64,000 nt of DNA from Alteromonas sp. MMG017 (GTDB taxonomy: Bacteria; Pseudomonadota; Gammaproteobacteria; Enterobacterales; Alteromonadaceae). The position numbers were made by a program, and so were the translations under genes. Below are positions 36,948 through 46,607 of the stretch, piece by piece (position 1 is the stretch's first letter; the number at the start of each line of letters is the position of its first letter). The notes under the pieces are model-generated. The model was not told the DNA's origin. It was given only the letters and a program-made list of their open reading frames with translations, and searched no databases. Where the stretch lies: positions 62,001-126,000 of the forward strand of contig NZ_JAGJDY010000007.1 in assembly GCF_018100795.1 (NCBI RefSeq). The letters run 5' to 3'.

Positions 36948-37916
36948 TTAAACTGACTTTATTGCTTCTCTGTTGTGTGGCGCCATTAAATCTTGCTTTG
37001 GGCCAACGGGAATAACTTGGGTAGGGTTAATCATGGTGTGACTATAATAATAATGACGTTTGATATGGTCAAAATTCACTGTACTCGCCACACCAGGATA
37101 TTGATACAACTCTTTCATGTAGCCAAACAAGTTGGGGTAATCCGCTATTTGGCGAATATTGCATTTGAAGTGGCCATGGTACACCGCATCAAAGCGAATT
37201 AAAGTGGTGAATAAGCGCCAATCTGCTTCGGTAATTTGATGGCCAACTAAATAGCGCTGAGTAGACAATCGCGTTTCTAACGTATCTAACGCTTCAAATA
37301 ACGTGTTTACAGCATCTTCATAAGCGCTTTGAGTGGTAGCAAAACCCGCCTTATACACCCCATTATTAATAGCGTGATACACCATTTTATTAATAGCGTC
37401 TATTTCTTCACGCAGTGGTACAGGGTAAAAGTCTTGTTCGTCACCGGTAAGGGCATTGAAGTCGCTATTAAAAATACGAATAATATCTGCCGATTCATTA
37501 TTCACTATGGATTGGGTTTGCTTATCCCACAAAACCGGAACCGTTACCCGGGTGGTAACATCATGCTTTGCTTTGGTGTAAAGCTGGTGCAGGTAGTCAA
37601 AGTGGTAAAGCTTATCGCCAGTGCTACCTGGATAATCTGAAAAACTCCAACCGTCCCCCAGCATATCGGGGTTTACCACTGAAACATCAATGTGTTCAGT
37701 GAGCCCTTTAAGTTGCCTTAAAATTAGCGCACGATGGGCCCACGGACATGCATACGCGACATAAAGGTGATATCGACCAGATTCAGGCGGGTGCTGCGCA
37801 CCGGCTTCACCGCCTATTGCACCTCTAAACTTAGACGCTTGACGTTCAAATTTACCGCCATTCTCACTCGTGTCATACCATTTATCTTGCCATATTCCGT
37901 CTACAAGCAATCCCAT
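36948..37916 (-). CDS. yqjG: Glutathionyl-hydroquinone reductase (Xi-class glutathione S-transferase)
   Basis: Cytoplasmic thioltransferase that reduces glutathionyl-hydroquinones. The N-terminal thioredoxin-like domain has the catalytic Cys57 in the Xi-class motif ACPWAHRALI, followed by VVNPDM and a VPVLWDKQTQSIVNNESADIIRIF glutathione-binding segment. The C-terminal helical domain contains the EADWRLFTTLIRFDAVY block. Length of 322 residues matches the family. No neighbour suggests a specific quinone pathway. Confidence 0.94.
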   Translation of the reverse strand: MGLLVDGIWQDKWYDTSENGGKFERQASKFRGAIGGEAGAQHPPESGRYHLYVAYACPWAHRALILRQLKGLTEHIDVSVVNPDMLGDGWSFSDYPGSTGDKLYHFDYLHQLYTKAKHDVTTRVTVPVLWDKQTQSIVNNESADIIRIFNSDFNALTGDEQDFYPVPLREEIDAINKMVYHAINNGVYKAGFATTQSAYEDAVNTLFEALDTLETRLSTQRYLVGHQITEADWRLFTTLIRFDAVYHGHFKCNIRQIADYPNLFGYMKELYQYPGVASTVNFDHIKRHYYYSHTMINPTQVIPVGPKQDLMAPHNREAIKSV

Positions 37917-38033
37917 TTAGTTCTCCAAGCATTCATTTTAAAACGTGATATTCAAACATGTATAGCTTTGAACGTAATGCCTGTATTTTTGGATTTAACT
38001 TCCTAGTTTTTAGAACGAATAGATAGAGCAAAT

Positions 38034-39242
38034 CTACGTAGCGTCCATTTTATCGATGATGGCTTTGGCAATGGGCATGGCGCTAGTAGCTGCAGGAGAA
38101 GGCGCATTGCCAACGTGTAATACCCTGTCAGTTGATAAGAATTCAAAGTCGCCCATCATTTTTCCGGTTTTAGACACCGCTTGCGCCCTTATCCCAGGCC
38201 GGTAGTAGTGCAAATCCTCTTCATTAATTGACGGGCAATATTTTTGTACCAAACTTGCGTAATAAGACTTGCTTACGCTACTTTTGATTTCAGATATTAC
38301 ACTGGATTTAAATTGCCAGAGCAGCCGCCACAACCCTTGGTATGATAAGGTTCTGAAAATTTCGCTGTAGGATGGAAGGGTATCATAGGCTTCTCGACCA
38401 GGTGCTAATACCGCATTTGGCCCTACCGTCGTATAACCGCCTATCATTTTTGTTAAATGAACACCTAGAAATGGCATATCTGGGTTGGGTACAGGATATA
38501 TCAATCTTTCGCTTACGTTATCGTACTTAGAAGATAAGCGATAATATTCCCCTTTGAACGGCACGATTTTAAAATCTGGGGTTATTCCTTGCTTTCTAAT
38601 TAAGTCATCTGCATACACTCCCGCACAGCAAATAACCCTATCAGCTTCTATGCGTCGTTTTACACCATTTACTTCGGTTAACAGCGATACACATTCGTCA
38701 TGTTCGTCGATGGCATGGACCCGTGTATTGAATTGCGCAGTCACGTTTGAATTTTCGGTTGCAACCGCCATTAGCGATTTTGTGATAGCCGTGTAATCGG
38801 TAATGCCTGTTGAATTAACGAAGATTGCTTCTTTACCCGTAATATTAGGTTCCATCGAGTGAAGCCTAGATTGGGTAACGCGATCGGGACTTAAATCGTT
38901 TATTTCGCAGTTATTGAAAAGGTTATCAAGTTTATGCACCTCATCAGTGGTGGTCGCCACTATAAGCTTACCGCATTGCTCAAACGGTAAATGATGATCT
39001 CTACACCACGCAATAGTATCTTCTAAACCTTGCCTACAATACTGTGACTTTAACGAACCAGGCGGGTAATACACCCCACCGTGGATCACTCCCGAGTTTC
39101 TGCCGGTTTGATGAAATGCAGCTACAGGCTCTTTTTCAATTAAGTGAACCTTGTGCTGTGGATAGCGCTTTTGATACTCATAAAGTACAGCCGCACCCAC
39201 TATTCCAGCACCTACAATGGCAATATCGTACCGTTTTGACAT
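38034..39242 (-). CDS. lhgO: L-2-hydroxyglutarate oxidase
   Basis: FAD-dependent oxidase/dehydrogenase converting L-2-hydroxyglutarate to 2-oxoglutarate. The Rossmann motif VGAGIVGAAV lies near residues 9-18, then a family-diagnostic GRNSGVIHGGVYYPPGSLK near 48-66 and the terminal LHVGNAPSPAATSAMPIAKAI segment. Length of 402 residues matches LhgO/YgaF. It could also be a related DAO-family oxidase, but the HxGxYYxPGSLK pattern is specific. It is transcribed divergently from tcdA. Confidence 0.93.
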   Translation of the reverse strand: MSKRYDIAIVGAGIVGAAVLYEYQKRYPQHKVHLIEKEPVAAFHQTGRNSGVIHGGVYYPPGSLKSQYCRQGLEDTIAWCRDHHLPFEQCGKLIVATTTDEVHKLDNLFNNCEINDLSPDRVTQSRLHSMEPNITGKEAIFVNSTGITDYTAITKSLMAVATENSNVTAQFNTRVHAIDEHDECVSLLTEVNGVKRRIEADRVICCAGVYADDLIRKQGITPDFKIVPFKGEYYRLSSKYDNVSERLIYPVPNPDMPFLGVHLTKMIGGYTTVGPNAVLAPGREAYDTLPSYSEIFRTLSYQGLWRLLWQFKSSVISEIKSSVSKSYYASLVQKYCPSINEEDLHYYRPGIRAQAVSKTGKMMGDFEFLSTDRVLHVGNAPSPAATSAMPIAKAIIDKMDAT

Positions 39243-39462
39243 GTCTTACTTGTTGTTTAAAGAAGATCCCTTGCAATATTACGCTTTTTTGCGATCATGC
39301 GCCCCTTAACTAAACGCATTTAATTTTTGTTTAAACTGTTGGGTTTATTCGCCGCCTCCAAGTGTTGGCTGAGCAGTGTTCGCAGAACATTGTCAGCAGA
39401 GTATCGTTGACCCAGCGGTTTTAACAAAGCGGCTATTGGCATAGCAAGAACTGGAATACATA

Positions 39463-40245
39463 GTGAGTATATTGGAAGATCAAAGGTTTGGCGGCATCGT
39501 TCGCCTATACGGCGCAGAAGCCGCAGAAAAACTTGCAGTGAGCCATGTGTGCGTTGTGGGTATTGGTGGTGTTGGAAGCTGGAGTGCAGAAGCACTTGCG
39601 CGCTCTGGCATTGGTAAAATCACCCTGATTGATTTAGATGACGTATGTGTAACTAACACCAACCGACAAATTCATGCCATAGCCGATACTATAGGCGACG
39701 CAAAGGTTGACGCTATTGCTGAGCGTATTAAACGTATCAACCCAAATTGCGAAATCGTATGTATTGAAGACTTCGTCACGCCTGAAAACACGGCAGAGCT
39801 GTTAACCCAAGATATGCATGCCGTGATTGACGCAACTGACAGCATTAGAGCGAAAGCTGCCATGGTAGCTCATTGTAAACGGGCTAAAATACCCATTGTG
39901 ACTGTTGGTGGTGCCGGCGGACAGATTGACCCAACCCAAGTCACTCGGGGCGATTTATCGAAAACCACCCAAGATCCTCTTGCGGCTAAATTGCGCAGTG
40001 AATTAAGACGCCATTATAATTTCAGCAAAAATCCTAAACGCCGCTTTGGGGTTGAATGTATCTATTCAACTGAACAGTTGCGCTATCCCCAACCAGACGG
40101 CAGCGTGTGTTATAACAAATCGGCGATGGAAGGCGGTACTCGGCTAGATTGTGCTGGCGGTTTTGGCGCGGTGGTATCAGTAACGGCCACCTTTGGTATG
40201 TTCGCATCAGCCAGTGTAATCAATCGCTTAACCGGTCATAAATAG
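39463..40245 (+). CDS. tcdA: tRNA threonylcarbamoyladenosine dehydratase
   Basis: E1-like enzyme that ATP-dependently cyclises t6A37 in tRNA to ct6A. The adenylation fold is seen as VGIGGVGSWSAEALARSGIG near residues 31-50, then DLDDVCVTNTNRQIHA and the D(A/S)IRAKAAM segment; a Cys-containing VECIYSTEQ and a GTRLDCAGGFG block follow near residues 198-235. The start is GTG 39463. Length of 260 residues is as in E. coli. It stands alone. Confidence 0.95.
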   Translation: MSILEDQRFGGIVRLYGAEAAEKLAVSHVCVVGIGGVGSWSAEALARSGIGKITLIDLDDVCVTNTNRQIHAIADTIGDAKVDAIAERIKRINPNCEIVCIEDFVTPENTAELLTQDMHAVIDATDSIRAKAAMVAHCKRAKIPIVTVGGAGGQIDPTQVTRGDLSKTTQDPLAAKLRSELRRHYNFSKNPKRRFGVECIYSTEQLRYPQPDGSVCYNKSAMEGGTRLDCAGGFGAVVSVTATFGMFASASVINRLTGHK

Positions 40246-40370
40246 ACAAACGAGAATAACTACCGCACAATGTTACAAGCTGGGTTATAAGCTGGGTTAT
40301 CAGCAGGTTTAAAAATGACGATAGCTAACATCACACTATCGCGTAAAGGTTAAAGGAGAAGGATAATAAA

Positions 40371-40778
40371 ATGTCACCCATAGAGCTCGAAAAATTAATG
40401 AAGGACTGCGCAGAAGATGCGGTTGCTACAGCCCAAGAAGAGTTCAGTTTAACCTTAGATTATTCTGCTGAAAGTATTTCGCTTGTAGATGATATTTTAC
40501 TTAGTTTTTTAGACAAATATCATGACAGCGCGCTAGAAGATGAGGCAGTTTTCACCATTTGTAATATCTTTGGAGCCTATGTAGGAGAAACGTTCCAGCG
40601 TTTTGTAGGTGGAACCTGGCTTTATGACCAATCAAATCCCAAAGCGCCTTATGTGTTATTAGTGGTAGGTGAAAACTCTTATGCCTTCGCTGGTATTTGC
40701 TACGAGCGACTCGTGAACGACAGCCAAGTTAGTGTTAAAGCTTATTTCGACCAATCTGTAAGTAATCACCGCCAGTAA
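40371..40778 (+). CDS. Conserved-looking hypothetical protein
   Basis: I do not recognise this family. The 135-residue product is acidic and soluble, with an alpha-helical N-terminus (ELEKLMKDCAEDAV) and a C-terminal alternating pattern around YVGETFQRFVGGTWLYDQ and YVLLVVGENSYAFAG. The AYVGE...GGTW pattern is reminiscent of small DUF3806-type or immunity-like folds, but that is only a resemblance. A good GGAGAAGG site lies about 8 bp upstream of ATG 40371, which supports it being real. Confidence 0.75.
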   Translation: MSPIELEKLMKDCAEDAVATAQEEFSLTLDYSAESISLVDDILLSFLDKYHDSALEDEAVFTICNIFGAYVGETFQRFVGGTWLYDQSNPKAPYVLLVVGENSYAFAGICYERLVNDSQVSVKAYFDQSVSNHRQ

Positions 40779-40836
40779 TCGGTCTGTATTGCACTTCTTC
40801 GTGTGAGGCTTTTATTTCTTGCCTCACGCGCTAGCT

Positions 40837-40905
40837 ATTTGCGATTTGCGATTTGCGATTTGCGATTTGCGATTTGCGATTTGCGATTTGCGATTTGCGA
40901 TTTGC
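40837..40905. repeat. 7-bp tandem repeat ATTTGCG, 9 perfect copies plus partial
   Basis: Nine uninterrupted ATTTGCG units (40837-40899), then a partial unit, between two convergent genes. A GTGAGGC/GCCTCAC hairpin (40803-40809 with 40821-40827) precedes it and may end the upstream message. Confidence 0.97.
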
Positions 40906-40940
40906 ATGTAATTAATATCGATATGTAATCTAATGGCAAT

Positions 40941-41414
40941 TTACTCGCAATGAGGCTTTTTCCAGTCTTGTATCATCCAGCGCAAATGCCGACTTCGGCT
41001 AATACAATATAAACTGATAGTCGACACCACCACTTTGATGGCCGTTATCATCTCAAACCCCCAATGTACCGACACAATATGATAAAACTGCACACTCAAT
41101 GACGCTATCACTCCCACTAAAATAAGTGGCAACAATGCAGTAGACCAACTTGTGTATCCCTTTTTCCACAGCCTTTCACGTTGCGATATAAGCGCAAGCC
41201 CTAGCACTATCGGCACACTGCTTAATAATGCCAAGCCTAAACTTTCACTTTGAGGATAAAACAGCTTGAGTAATGCTTCTGTTTGCGAACGCGAGGCTAA
41301 CGAAAAAATAAAGGCAATCCAGTCCAAACTAAAAAGTGCCAGTATGACGTACAACCATTTCGGCGGTAAAATTCGGCCAGATTCATCGTAGTATTTTAAT
41401 GGCAGTTTTAGCAT
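40941..41414 (-). CDS. DUF2919-like inner-membrane protein
   Basis: Membrane protein of 157 residues with about four hydrophobic helices (residues 20-42, 58-77, 90-110 and 118-137). A conserved start LKYYDESGRILPPKWLYVIL resembles the DUF2919 (YfeZ-like) family. No function is known to me. The only neighbour on its strand is a decayed hydrolase upstream. Confidence 0.7.
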   Translation of the reverse strand: MLKLPLKYYDESGRILPPKWLYVILALFSLDWIAFIFSLASRSQTEALLKLFYPQSESLGLALLSSVPIVLGLALISQRERLWKKGYTSWSTALLPLILVGVIASLSVQFYHIVSVHWGFEMITAIKVVVSTISLYCISRSRHLRWMIQDWKKPHCE

Positions 41415-41521
41415 GAAAAACGAGTAACCTTGCTTAAAAGAATAATTAATAACTCAATTATTATTGGGCTAATAATACAAACTTAAAGCGCTTAAAAAAA
41501 ATATCTGGCAATTTGAGAGAT

Positions 41522-42022
41522 TTATAAATGTTGTAATATAAACGATATGGCATCAGGTGATTTAAATGAGTTATGTTTAGACACAACAATGAGCCTTTCT
41601 AGCGCTTCTGGTATATCTGCACTTTCGTAGGTCACCACGCCATCAGTAAGTAGTAAACACACTTCCCTTTTTTCACATTCTGTTTCTTTTTTTGACCCAA
41701 TAATTGAATAAGCTTTTCCCTGAATGCGCATAGGATACAAGGTGTTCATTAAAGGGTGGCCTGGCTTTAACGAGTCGAGGCTTTTGAATTTAGTGTCGTT
41801 AGATAGCTCTGCATGTCTGACTGAACAATATCTACCCCTTTCGCATCAAGTAAACCAACAAACATATTTTTAAGTTCATAGGGTATTTGTACTAACGATG
41901 AGCCAATATAACAGATTGCCGATGCCGCCAATGCCGAGCCCTTATGGGGCGTATCTAAATAAAAAACCGTGTTTGTTTTAAACCCAGTTGAGAAGAGCGA
42001 AAGAGTATGATGAATTTTTGTT
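41522..42022 (-). pseudogene. Remnant of an alpha/beta-hydrolase (lipase-like) gene
   Basis: Two minus-strand frames join into one recognisable hydrolase tail. The first, from about 42022 to 41780, reads TVFYLDTPHKGSALAASA... and ends in TAA. The second continues FKSLDSLKPGHPLMNTLYP, then YSIIG, LLLTDGVVTYESADI and a SKHNSF segment. This order (TPHxGS, SIIG, xDGVVxYxSA, terminal His) is typical of alpha/beta hydrolases. A single frameshift near 41780 separates them. A stop precedes the first fragment and the nucleophile GxSxG region is absent. The 75-residue open frame 41522-41749 is therefore part of a broken gene, not a small gene. Confidence 0.75.
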
Positions 42023-42102
42023 CAGTATTCCACTAATTGGCAGTATTGTCGTTAGTTGAAAAAGTTTTACCTCAAAGAGCTGCGAACCCGTCATACTTAC
42101 TG

Positions 42103-42108
42103 TATAAT
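42103..42108 (+). promoter_or_regulatory. Candidate -10 box of rimO
   Basis: Perfect TATAAT 50 bp upstream of the rimO ATG. No good -35 stands at the usual distance; this is a weak promoter call. Confidence 0.35.
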
Positions 42109-42158
42109 CCGCGGCCATTTTAGGCACAAGTAGCGTCGTTTACCGGGTGATATTTTAG

Positions 42159-43601
42159 ATGACTGTAGAAACCTTCAATCCAAGTAAAGCAGCAAACAAA
42201 ACCACTACTTTAGAAACGCCAGTGAAAACACTGACTGAAAATCGTAGTACAGGTGCAAGCAACGGCGCCCGCATTGGGTTTGTCAGCTTAGGCTGCCCTA
42301 AAAACTTGGTAGACTCAGAGCGCATTCTTACGCAATTGCGTACCGAGGGCTACGATGTTGTTCCTACATACAACGATGCTGATTTAGTTATTGTTAATAC
42401 CTGCGGTTTTATTGATGCCGCGGTGGAAGAGTCACTTGATACCATTGGTGAAGCGTTAAAAGAAAACGGCAAAGTCATCGTAACTGGCTGTTTGGGCATT
42501 AAAGAGGATGAAATTCGTGAAGTACACCCTAATGTACTGGCTATTACCGGTCCTCACGCTTATGAGTCAGTAGTTGAGCAAGTTCACGAACACTTACCTA
42601 AGCCTCAACATAATCCGTTTGAACATTTAGTGCCCGATCACGGTGTTAAACTTACCCCTCGTCATTACGCGTATTTAAAAATATCAGAAGGCTGTAACCA
42701 CAGATGTACTTTCTGCATCATTCCTTCGATGCGTGGCGACCTGGTAAGCCGCCCTGTAGGCAGTGTGCTTGATGAAGCTAAGCGATTAAAAGCTGCAGGT
42801 GTTAAAGAGCTACTGGTTATTTCACAAGACACCAGTGCCTACGGCGTTGATGTGAAACATAGAACAGGTTTCTGGGATGGTATGCCCGTAAAAACACACA
42901 TGCAGCAATTGTGTGAAAAACTTGGCGAAATGGGTATTTGGGTACGCCTTCATTATGTTTACCCCTACCCACATGTTGACGACCTTATTCCATTAATGAA
43001 TGAAGGTAAAATTCTGCCTTACCTTGATATCCCGTTTCAGCATGCCAATAAGCGCATCTTACGTTTAATGAAGCGCCCTGGTAGTGCAGATCGTACGCTA
43101 GAACGGGTTAAGAAATGGCGTGAAGCCTGCCCTTCATTGGTTATCCGCTCAACCTTTATCGTAGGTTTTCCGGGTGAAACCGAAGAAGAATTTGAAGAGC
43201 TACTCGACTTTATACGAGAAGCACAGCTAGATCGTGTGGGTGCATTTGCCTACTCACCGGTAGAAGGTGCTCGCGCCAACGACTTACCTGATCCTGTGCC
43301 AGAAGACGTTAAACAAGAACGCTTAGCGCGCTTCATGGAAGTTCAAGGTGAAATTAGCGCCCAGCGCTTACAAGCTCGCATTGGTAACGAATACCAAGTG
43401 GTTATCGACAGCGTAGACAGCGAAGGTGCTGTAGGGCGAACGTACGCCGATGCGCCTGAGGTTGATGGCTTAGTTCATCTTAATGGCGTTTACGATGTAA
43501 AACCGGGTCAACGAGTGTGGGCTGAAGTCATTCATGCTAATGAACACGACGTGTGGGCTGTGCTGTCTGAAGACCAAGACGAAGACGAAAGCCAAGGCTA
43601 A
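42159..43601 (+). CDS. rimO: Ribosomal protein S12 methylthiotransferase
   Basis: Radical-SAM enzyme adding a methylthio group to an Asp of ribosomal protein S12. The N-terminal UPF0004 domain starts at [16 protein letters not shown] near residue 40 with cluster Cys residues there, at NTCGF and at VTGCLG. The radical-SAM Cys triad is CNHRCTFC near residue 178-185, followed by [12 protein letters not shown]. The TRAM domain is C-terminal. The 480 residues exceed E. coli (441) because of a 35-residue polar N-terminal extension with no recognisable motif. It is monocistronic with a terminator. Confidence 0.97.
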   Translation: MTVETFNPSKAANKTTTLETPVKTLTENRSTGASNGARIGFVSLGCPKNLVDSERILTQLRTEGYDVVPTYNDADLVIVNTCGFIDAAVEESLDTIGEALKENGKVIVTGCLGIKEDEIREVHPNVLAITGPHAYESVVEQVHEHLPKPQHNPFEHLVPDHGVKLTPRHYAYLKISEGCNHRCTFCIIPSMRGDLVSRPVGSVLDEAKRLKAAGVKELLVISQDTSAYGVDVKHRTGFWDGMPVKTHMQQLCEKLGEMGIWVRLHYVYPYPHVDDLIPLMNEGKILPYLDIPFQHANKRILRLMKRPGSADRTLERVKKWREACPSLVIRSTFIVGFPGETEEEFEELLDFIREAQLDRVGAFAYSPVEGARANDLPDPVPEDVKQERLARFMEVQGEISAQRLQARIGNEYQVVIDSVDSEGAVGRTYADAPEVDGLVHLNGVYDVKPGQRVWAEVIHANEHDVWAVLSEDQDEDESQG

Positions 43602-43656
43602 TTTTAGAAGCAGCCAGCAAGCTTTCAACTCGCTTGCCACACTAAATACAGTTTAG

Positions 43657-43693
43657 AAAAACCGGTAAGCCCTAAGGCTTTACCGGTTTTTTT
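43657..43693. terminator. Terminator between convergent rimO and SDR gene
   Basis: Strong hairpin AAAACCGGTAAGCC/GGCTTTACCGGTTTT with CTAA loop and seven T on the plus strand; A-run on the other side allows use in both directions. Confidence 0.9.
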
Positions 43694-43742
43694 ATGTGTT
43701 TTTTAATCTAAAAAAACTTTCTTTTAAAGATTTACTTAGGGC

Positions 43743-44402
43743 TTACCAAGGCAACTCATCGCCATTGGAATGAATGAAACGCCCTGCATTATCAAGGGTC
43801 ATCTCTTCTATTCGAGCCACTAACCTTTCAGCTGAAGTATCGGCGTCAATATCACCGCTGCCGTTCACCATTTCAGTTTGCACAAACCCTGGGTGAAACA
43901 AACCTACCGCGATTCCTTGTGGCTTGAGATCGTTTGCTAATGAAACACCAGCAGCATTTAGCGCGGCTTTCGACATTCTATAGCCATAATATCCGCCAGA
44001 GGTGTTATCGGTCATAGAGCCCATTCTGCTGGTGATCATGGCTATCTTACTGTTTTCAGCCATTGATGAAAGCAGCGTTTGCGTGACGAGCAGTGGCCCC
44101 ATCGCGTTTACTCTAAACTGATAATCTATGGTGTGAGGTTCCCAGTCATCTAAGGTTTCTCTGCCTAACACACCAGCGTTATTAATAAGCAGGTCAATCT
44201 TAACGTCTGTTAATTCCGCTAAACTATCTGCCAGTGTATCTGGCTGCGACACGTCAACACCCGTAATGACTTTAACGCCAGAAGAATTGAGCTCATCACA
44301 GCTATTACGACAGGTGGCGTACACTGTTGCACCTTGCGCTTTGTATTGTTTAACGAGGGCTAAACCAATACCACGGTTGCCCCCTGTAATGACTACGTTC
44401 AT
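43743..44402 (-). CDS. Short-chain dehydrogenase/reductase
   Basis: NAD(P)H-dependent classical SDR of 219 residues. The cofactor motif TGGNRGIGLAL is at residues 6-16, NNAG near 73-76, the catalytic Ser lies in the MITSRMGSM segment, and the catalytic pair YRMSK near 143-147 (YxxxK). Substrate is unknown; the closest general type is the csgA/YbbO-like group of small SDRs. The Arg after the NRG suggests NADPH preference, by inference. It stands alone. Confidence 0.88.
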   Translation of the reverse strand: MNVVITGGNRGIGLALVKQYKAQGATVYATCRNSCDELNSSGVKVITGVDVSQPDTLADSLAELTDVKIDLLINNAGVLGRETLDDWEPHTIDYQFRVNAMGPLLVTQTLLSSMAENSKIAMITSRMGSMTDNTSGGYYGYRMSKAALNAAGVSLANDLKPQGIAVGLFHPGFVQTEMVNGSGDIDADTSAERLVARIEEMTLDNAGRFIHSNGDELPW

Positions 44403-44628
44403 GTTAACGCTCCCTATTTTTATGCTGCACCCAATTTAGAATATGCCAGTCGTACTTCGAGATAACTAGGCTGCATGCACTAACAATGAAAGTATGTTTT
44501 AACCGTTTTTTCAAACAGTAAGATTTGTCTTTAAGCAGGCAAATCGTAATGCTCTTTAACACGTTATATCACGTAGCTTTTTATCTTTACTGGTTTTCAG
44601 CCACTAAAAAAGCAAGTAAAAATGCGGC

Positions 44629-45381
44629 CTACCCTAGCGACGCTAGCAAACGCGCAAGATCTTCAGGTGTATCAATACCTACTGGTGGTTTGGCATTTGC
44701 CACAGCACAATGGATTTTGTCGCCATACCACAAGGCCCGAAGCTGCTCGAGAGATTCAATTTGCTCAAGAGCACTAGGCTGATAACTTACGTACTGCTGC
44801 ACGTATTGTGCACGGTACGCATAAATGCCTATATGTCGAAAATACAATTTAGGATCAGCACTTTGACGGTTTTCCATCATACGATCACGCTCAAATGGAA
44901 TAGCCGAACGAGAAAAGTACATCGCTTCTTGATGTGCGTTAACGAGTACTTTAACCATATTAGGATTGAATACATCGTCGCTTTCTAAAATGGACGTAGA
45001 CAAGGTAGCCATCACACATTGAGGTGCATTCGACAAATTACTTGCCACTTGCTTAATGTTCGCCGCTGGAATAAAAGGTTCGTCGCCTTGCACATTAACC
45101 ACTATGCTATCAGCAGCAATGTTTTCTTTCTCAATGACCTCGGCAATACGTTCGGTGCCCGATTGATGTGTATCGGCGGTCATACATACATGAGAGAATT
45201 CGTTTGCAACGTCGGCAATGCGCATATCGTCAGTGGCGACAATTATCCGCTCCGCCCCCGCCTCAATGGCTCGCTCCACCACATGCTGAATCATGGGTTT
45301 GCCGTTAATATCCGCTAGGGGTTTGCCTGGAAAACGACTAGAGCCATATCGTGCGGGAATAACTACTGTAAATGCCATCAC
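44629..45381 (-). CDS. kdsB: 3-deoxy-manno-octulosonate cytidylyltransferase
   Basis: Makes CMP-Kdo, the activated Kdo for the LPS inner core. The N-terminal CTP-binding signature is [20 protein letters not shown], followed by IVATDD and a [10 protein letters not shown] motif, then [12 protein letters not shown] and HIGIYAYR. Length of 250 residues is typical. It is the last gene of the comEC-msbA-lpxK-Trm112-like-kdsB block and is 4 bp downstream of the Trm112-like gene. Confidence 0.97.
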   Translation of the reverse strand: MMAFTVVIPARYGSSRFPGKPLADINGKPMIQHVVERAIEAGAERIIVATDDMRIADVANEFSHVCMTADTHQSGTERIAEVIEKENIAADSIVVNVQGDEPFIPAANIKQVASNLSNAPQCVMATLSTSILESDDVFNPNMVKVLVNAHQEAMYFSRSAIPFERDRMMENRQSADPKLYFRHIGIYAYRAQYVQQYVSYQPSALEQIESLEQLRALWYGDKIHCAVANAKPPVGIDTPEDLARLLASLG

Positions 45382-45385
45382 ACAC

Positions 45386-45580
45386 CTATCGCGTTGCGTC
45401 TACTTCATCAAGTGTCATTACCGTTGCTTTGCTTTCGATAAGCACCGGAATACCGTCTTTAATATCGTAAGCTAAACGGTCAAAGCGGCAAATTAGCTTA
45501 TCTTTTTCATCATTAAGCACCAATTTACCTTTGCACACTGGGCATGCCAGTACTTCTAATAATTTATTATCAAATGCCAT
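45386..45580 (-). CDS. Trm112-family zinc-binding small protein (YcaR-like)
   Basis: 64-residue protein starting [20 protein letters not shown] with a CPVC pair and a downstream [22 protein letters not shown] segment, the usual bacterial Trm112/UPF0434 pattern. It lies between lpxK and kdsB as YcaR does in enterobacteria. Function is unclear; the eukaryotic family activates methyltransferases. Confidence 0.93.
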   Translation of the reverse strand: MAFDNKLLEVLACPVCKGKLVLNDEKDKLICRFDRLAYDIKDGIPVLIESKATVMTLDEVDATR

Positions 45581-45596
45581 TGTATTTCCTTGCTTG

Positions 45597-46598
45597 CTAA
45601 GGCGTCATTGTTAAGCCAGCATTAACCAGCTTATTATCTATTTGTGTGAAAAAATTCTGGTCGATACTTGCCGAAACCGGCAAATACCAACAATCACTGT
45701 GGGCGATATCACTAACCTTCACTGCATCTTTTTCGGTCATTAATACCGTACCCGATGGAATATCGTTTGCCGTAAATTGGTGATGATCAGGAAACGGTAA
45801 TGTGCTGGACAAGTTCACCCCCATACTCTTTAACTGAGAGAAAAAACGTTCAGGAGCACCAATACCCGCCATTGCGGTAATATTTTTACCAGTAAAGTTA
45901 GTCAGTTCAGTCTGCTCGGTGGGCTTTGTAACAGAGCACACTTCACCGGCTACCAACTTCATAAGGTACTGAGGAGTTTTTCCTGCTTTAAGCTCTGGCT
46001 TTTTGTTATCAGCACGGTTATGCACGATAGCATCCACCGTGGCCAGCCGCCAATGACCTTCTCTAAGCGGCCCCATAGGTATTAAGAAGCCACTGCCGGT
46101 TAAACGTTCGTCCATTACCAGCACTTCAACATCTCTTGCTAACGCATAATGTTGAAGCCCATCATCACAGATAATTAGGTCGCAATTAAGATCATTTGAA
46201 AGGTAATCTGCTCCCCGACTGCGAATGGGGTCAATGACCACTGGCACTTGACTACGAATGGCCAGTAATCGAGGTTCATCTCCTACTTCACTGGCATCAT
46301 CGTTACCGGTAACTTGTCGAGGATAGTAGCTAGACTTACCGCCATACCCTCTACTTAAAATACCAACTTGCATACCCTTATTGCGATAATACTGCGCGAG
46401 TGCAAGTACTACGGGTGTTTTACCGTTACCGCCAACCGAAATATTGCCTACGACAATAACCTTAGCACGGCCTCGATACACTTTTTTCAGGCCTGTAGAA
46501 AACAAAAACCTTCGAAAAGCGGATATCACCCAGAAAAGTATCGCAAGTGGCGATAACAGCCAAACTAACGGGTGACCAGCGTACCAGCGCTTCACCAT
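45597..46598 (-). CDS. lpxK: Tetraacyldisaccharide 4'-kinase (lipid A)
   Basis: Phosphorylates the lipid A precursor at the 4' position at the inner membrane. I choose ATG 46598 (MVKRWYAG), aligning with the usual start; a GTG 9 bp upstream directly follows the msbA stop. A membrane-associated N-terminal helix (HPLVWLLSPLAILFWVISAF) precedes the P-loop VVGNISVGGNGKTPV near residues 48-62. DDGLQHYALARDVEVLVMD is the second conserved block. Length of about 333 residues is normal. Confidence 0.97.
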   Translation of the reverse strand: MVKRWYAGHPLVWLLSPLAILFWVISAFRRFLFSTGLKKVYRGRAKVIVVGNISVGGNGKTPVVLALAQYYRNKGMQVGILSRGYGGKSSYYPRQVTGNDDASEVGDEPRLLAIRSQVPVVIDPIRSRGADYLSNDLNCDLIICDDGLQHYALARDVEVLVMDERLTGSGFLIPMGPLREGHWRLATVDAIVHNRADNKKPELKAGKTPQYLMKLVAGEVCSVTKPTEQTELTNFTGKNITAMAGIGAPERFFSQLKSMGVNLSSTLPFPDHHQFTANDIPSGTVLMTEKDAVKVSDIAHSDCWYLPVSASIDQNFFTQIDNKLVNAGLTMTP

Positions 46599-46607
46599 AC
46601 GGCTCAC

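Noticed and set aside
35040..40905. Tandem repeats as CRISPR or attachment sites
   Set aside because: Units are 7 or 8 bp with no spacers, no cas genes and no integrase; they are simple microsatellites.
41522..41749. 75-residue frame as a novel small protein
   Set aside because: Its sequence is the C-terminal part of an alpha/beta hydrolase that continues in another frame upstream.
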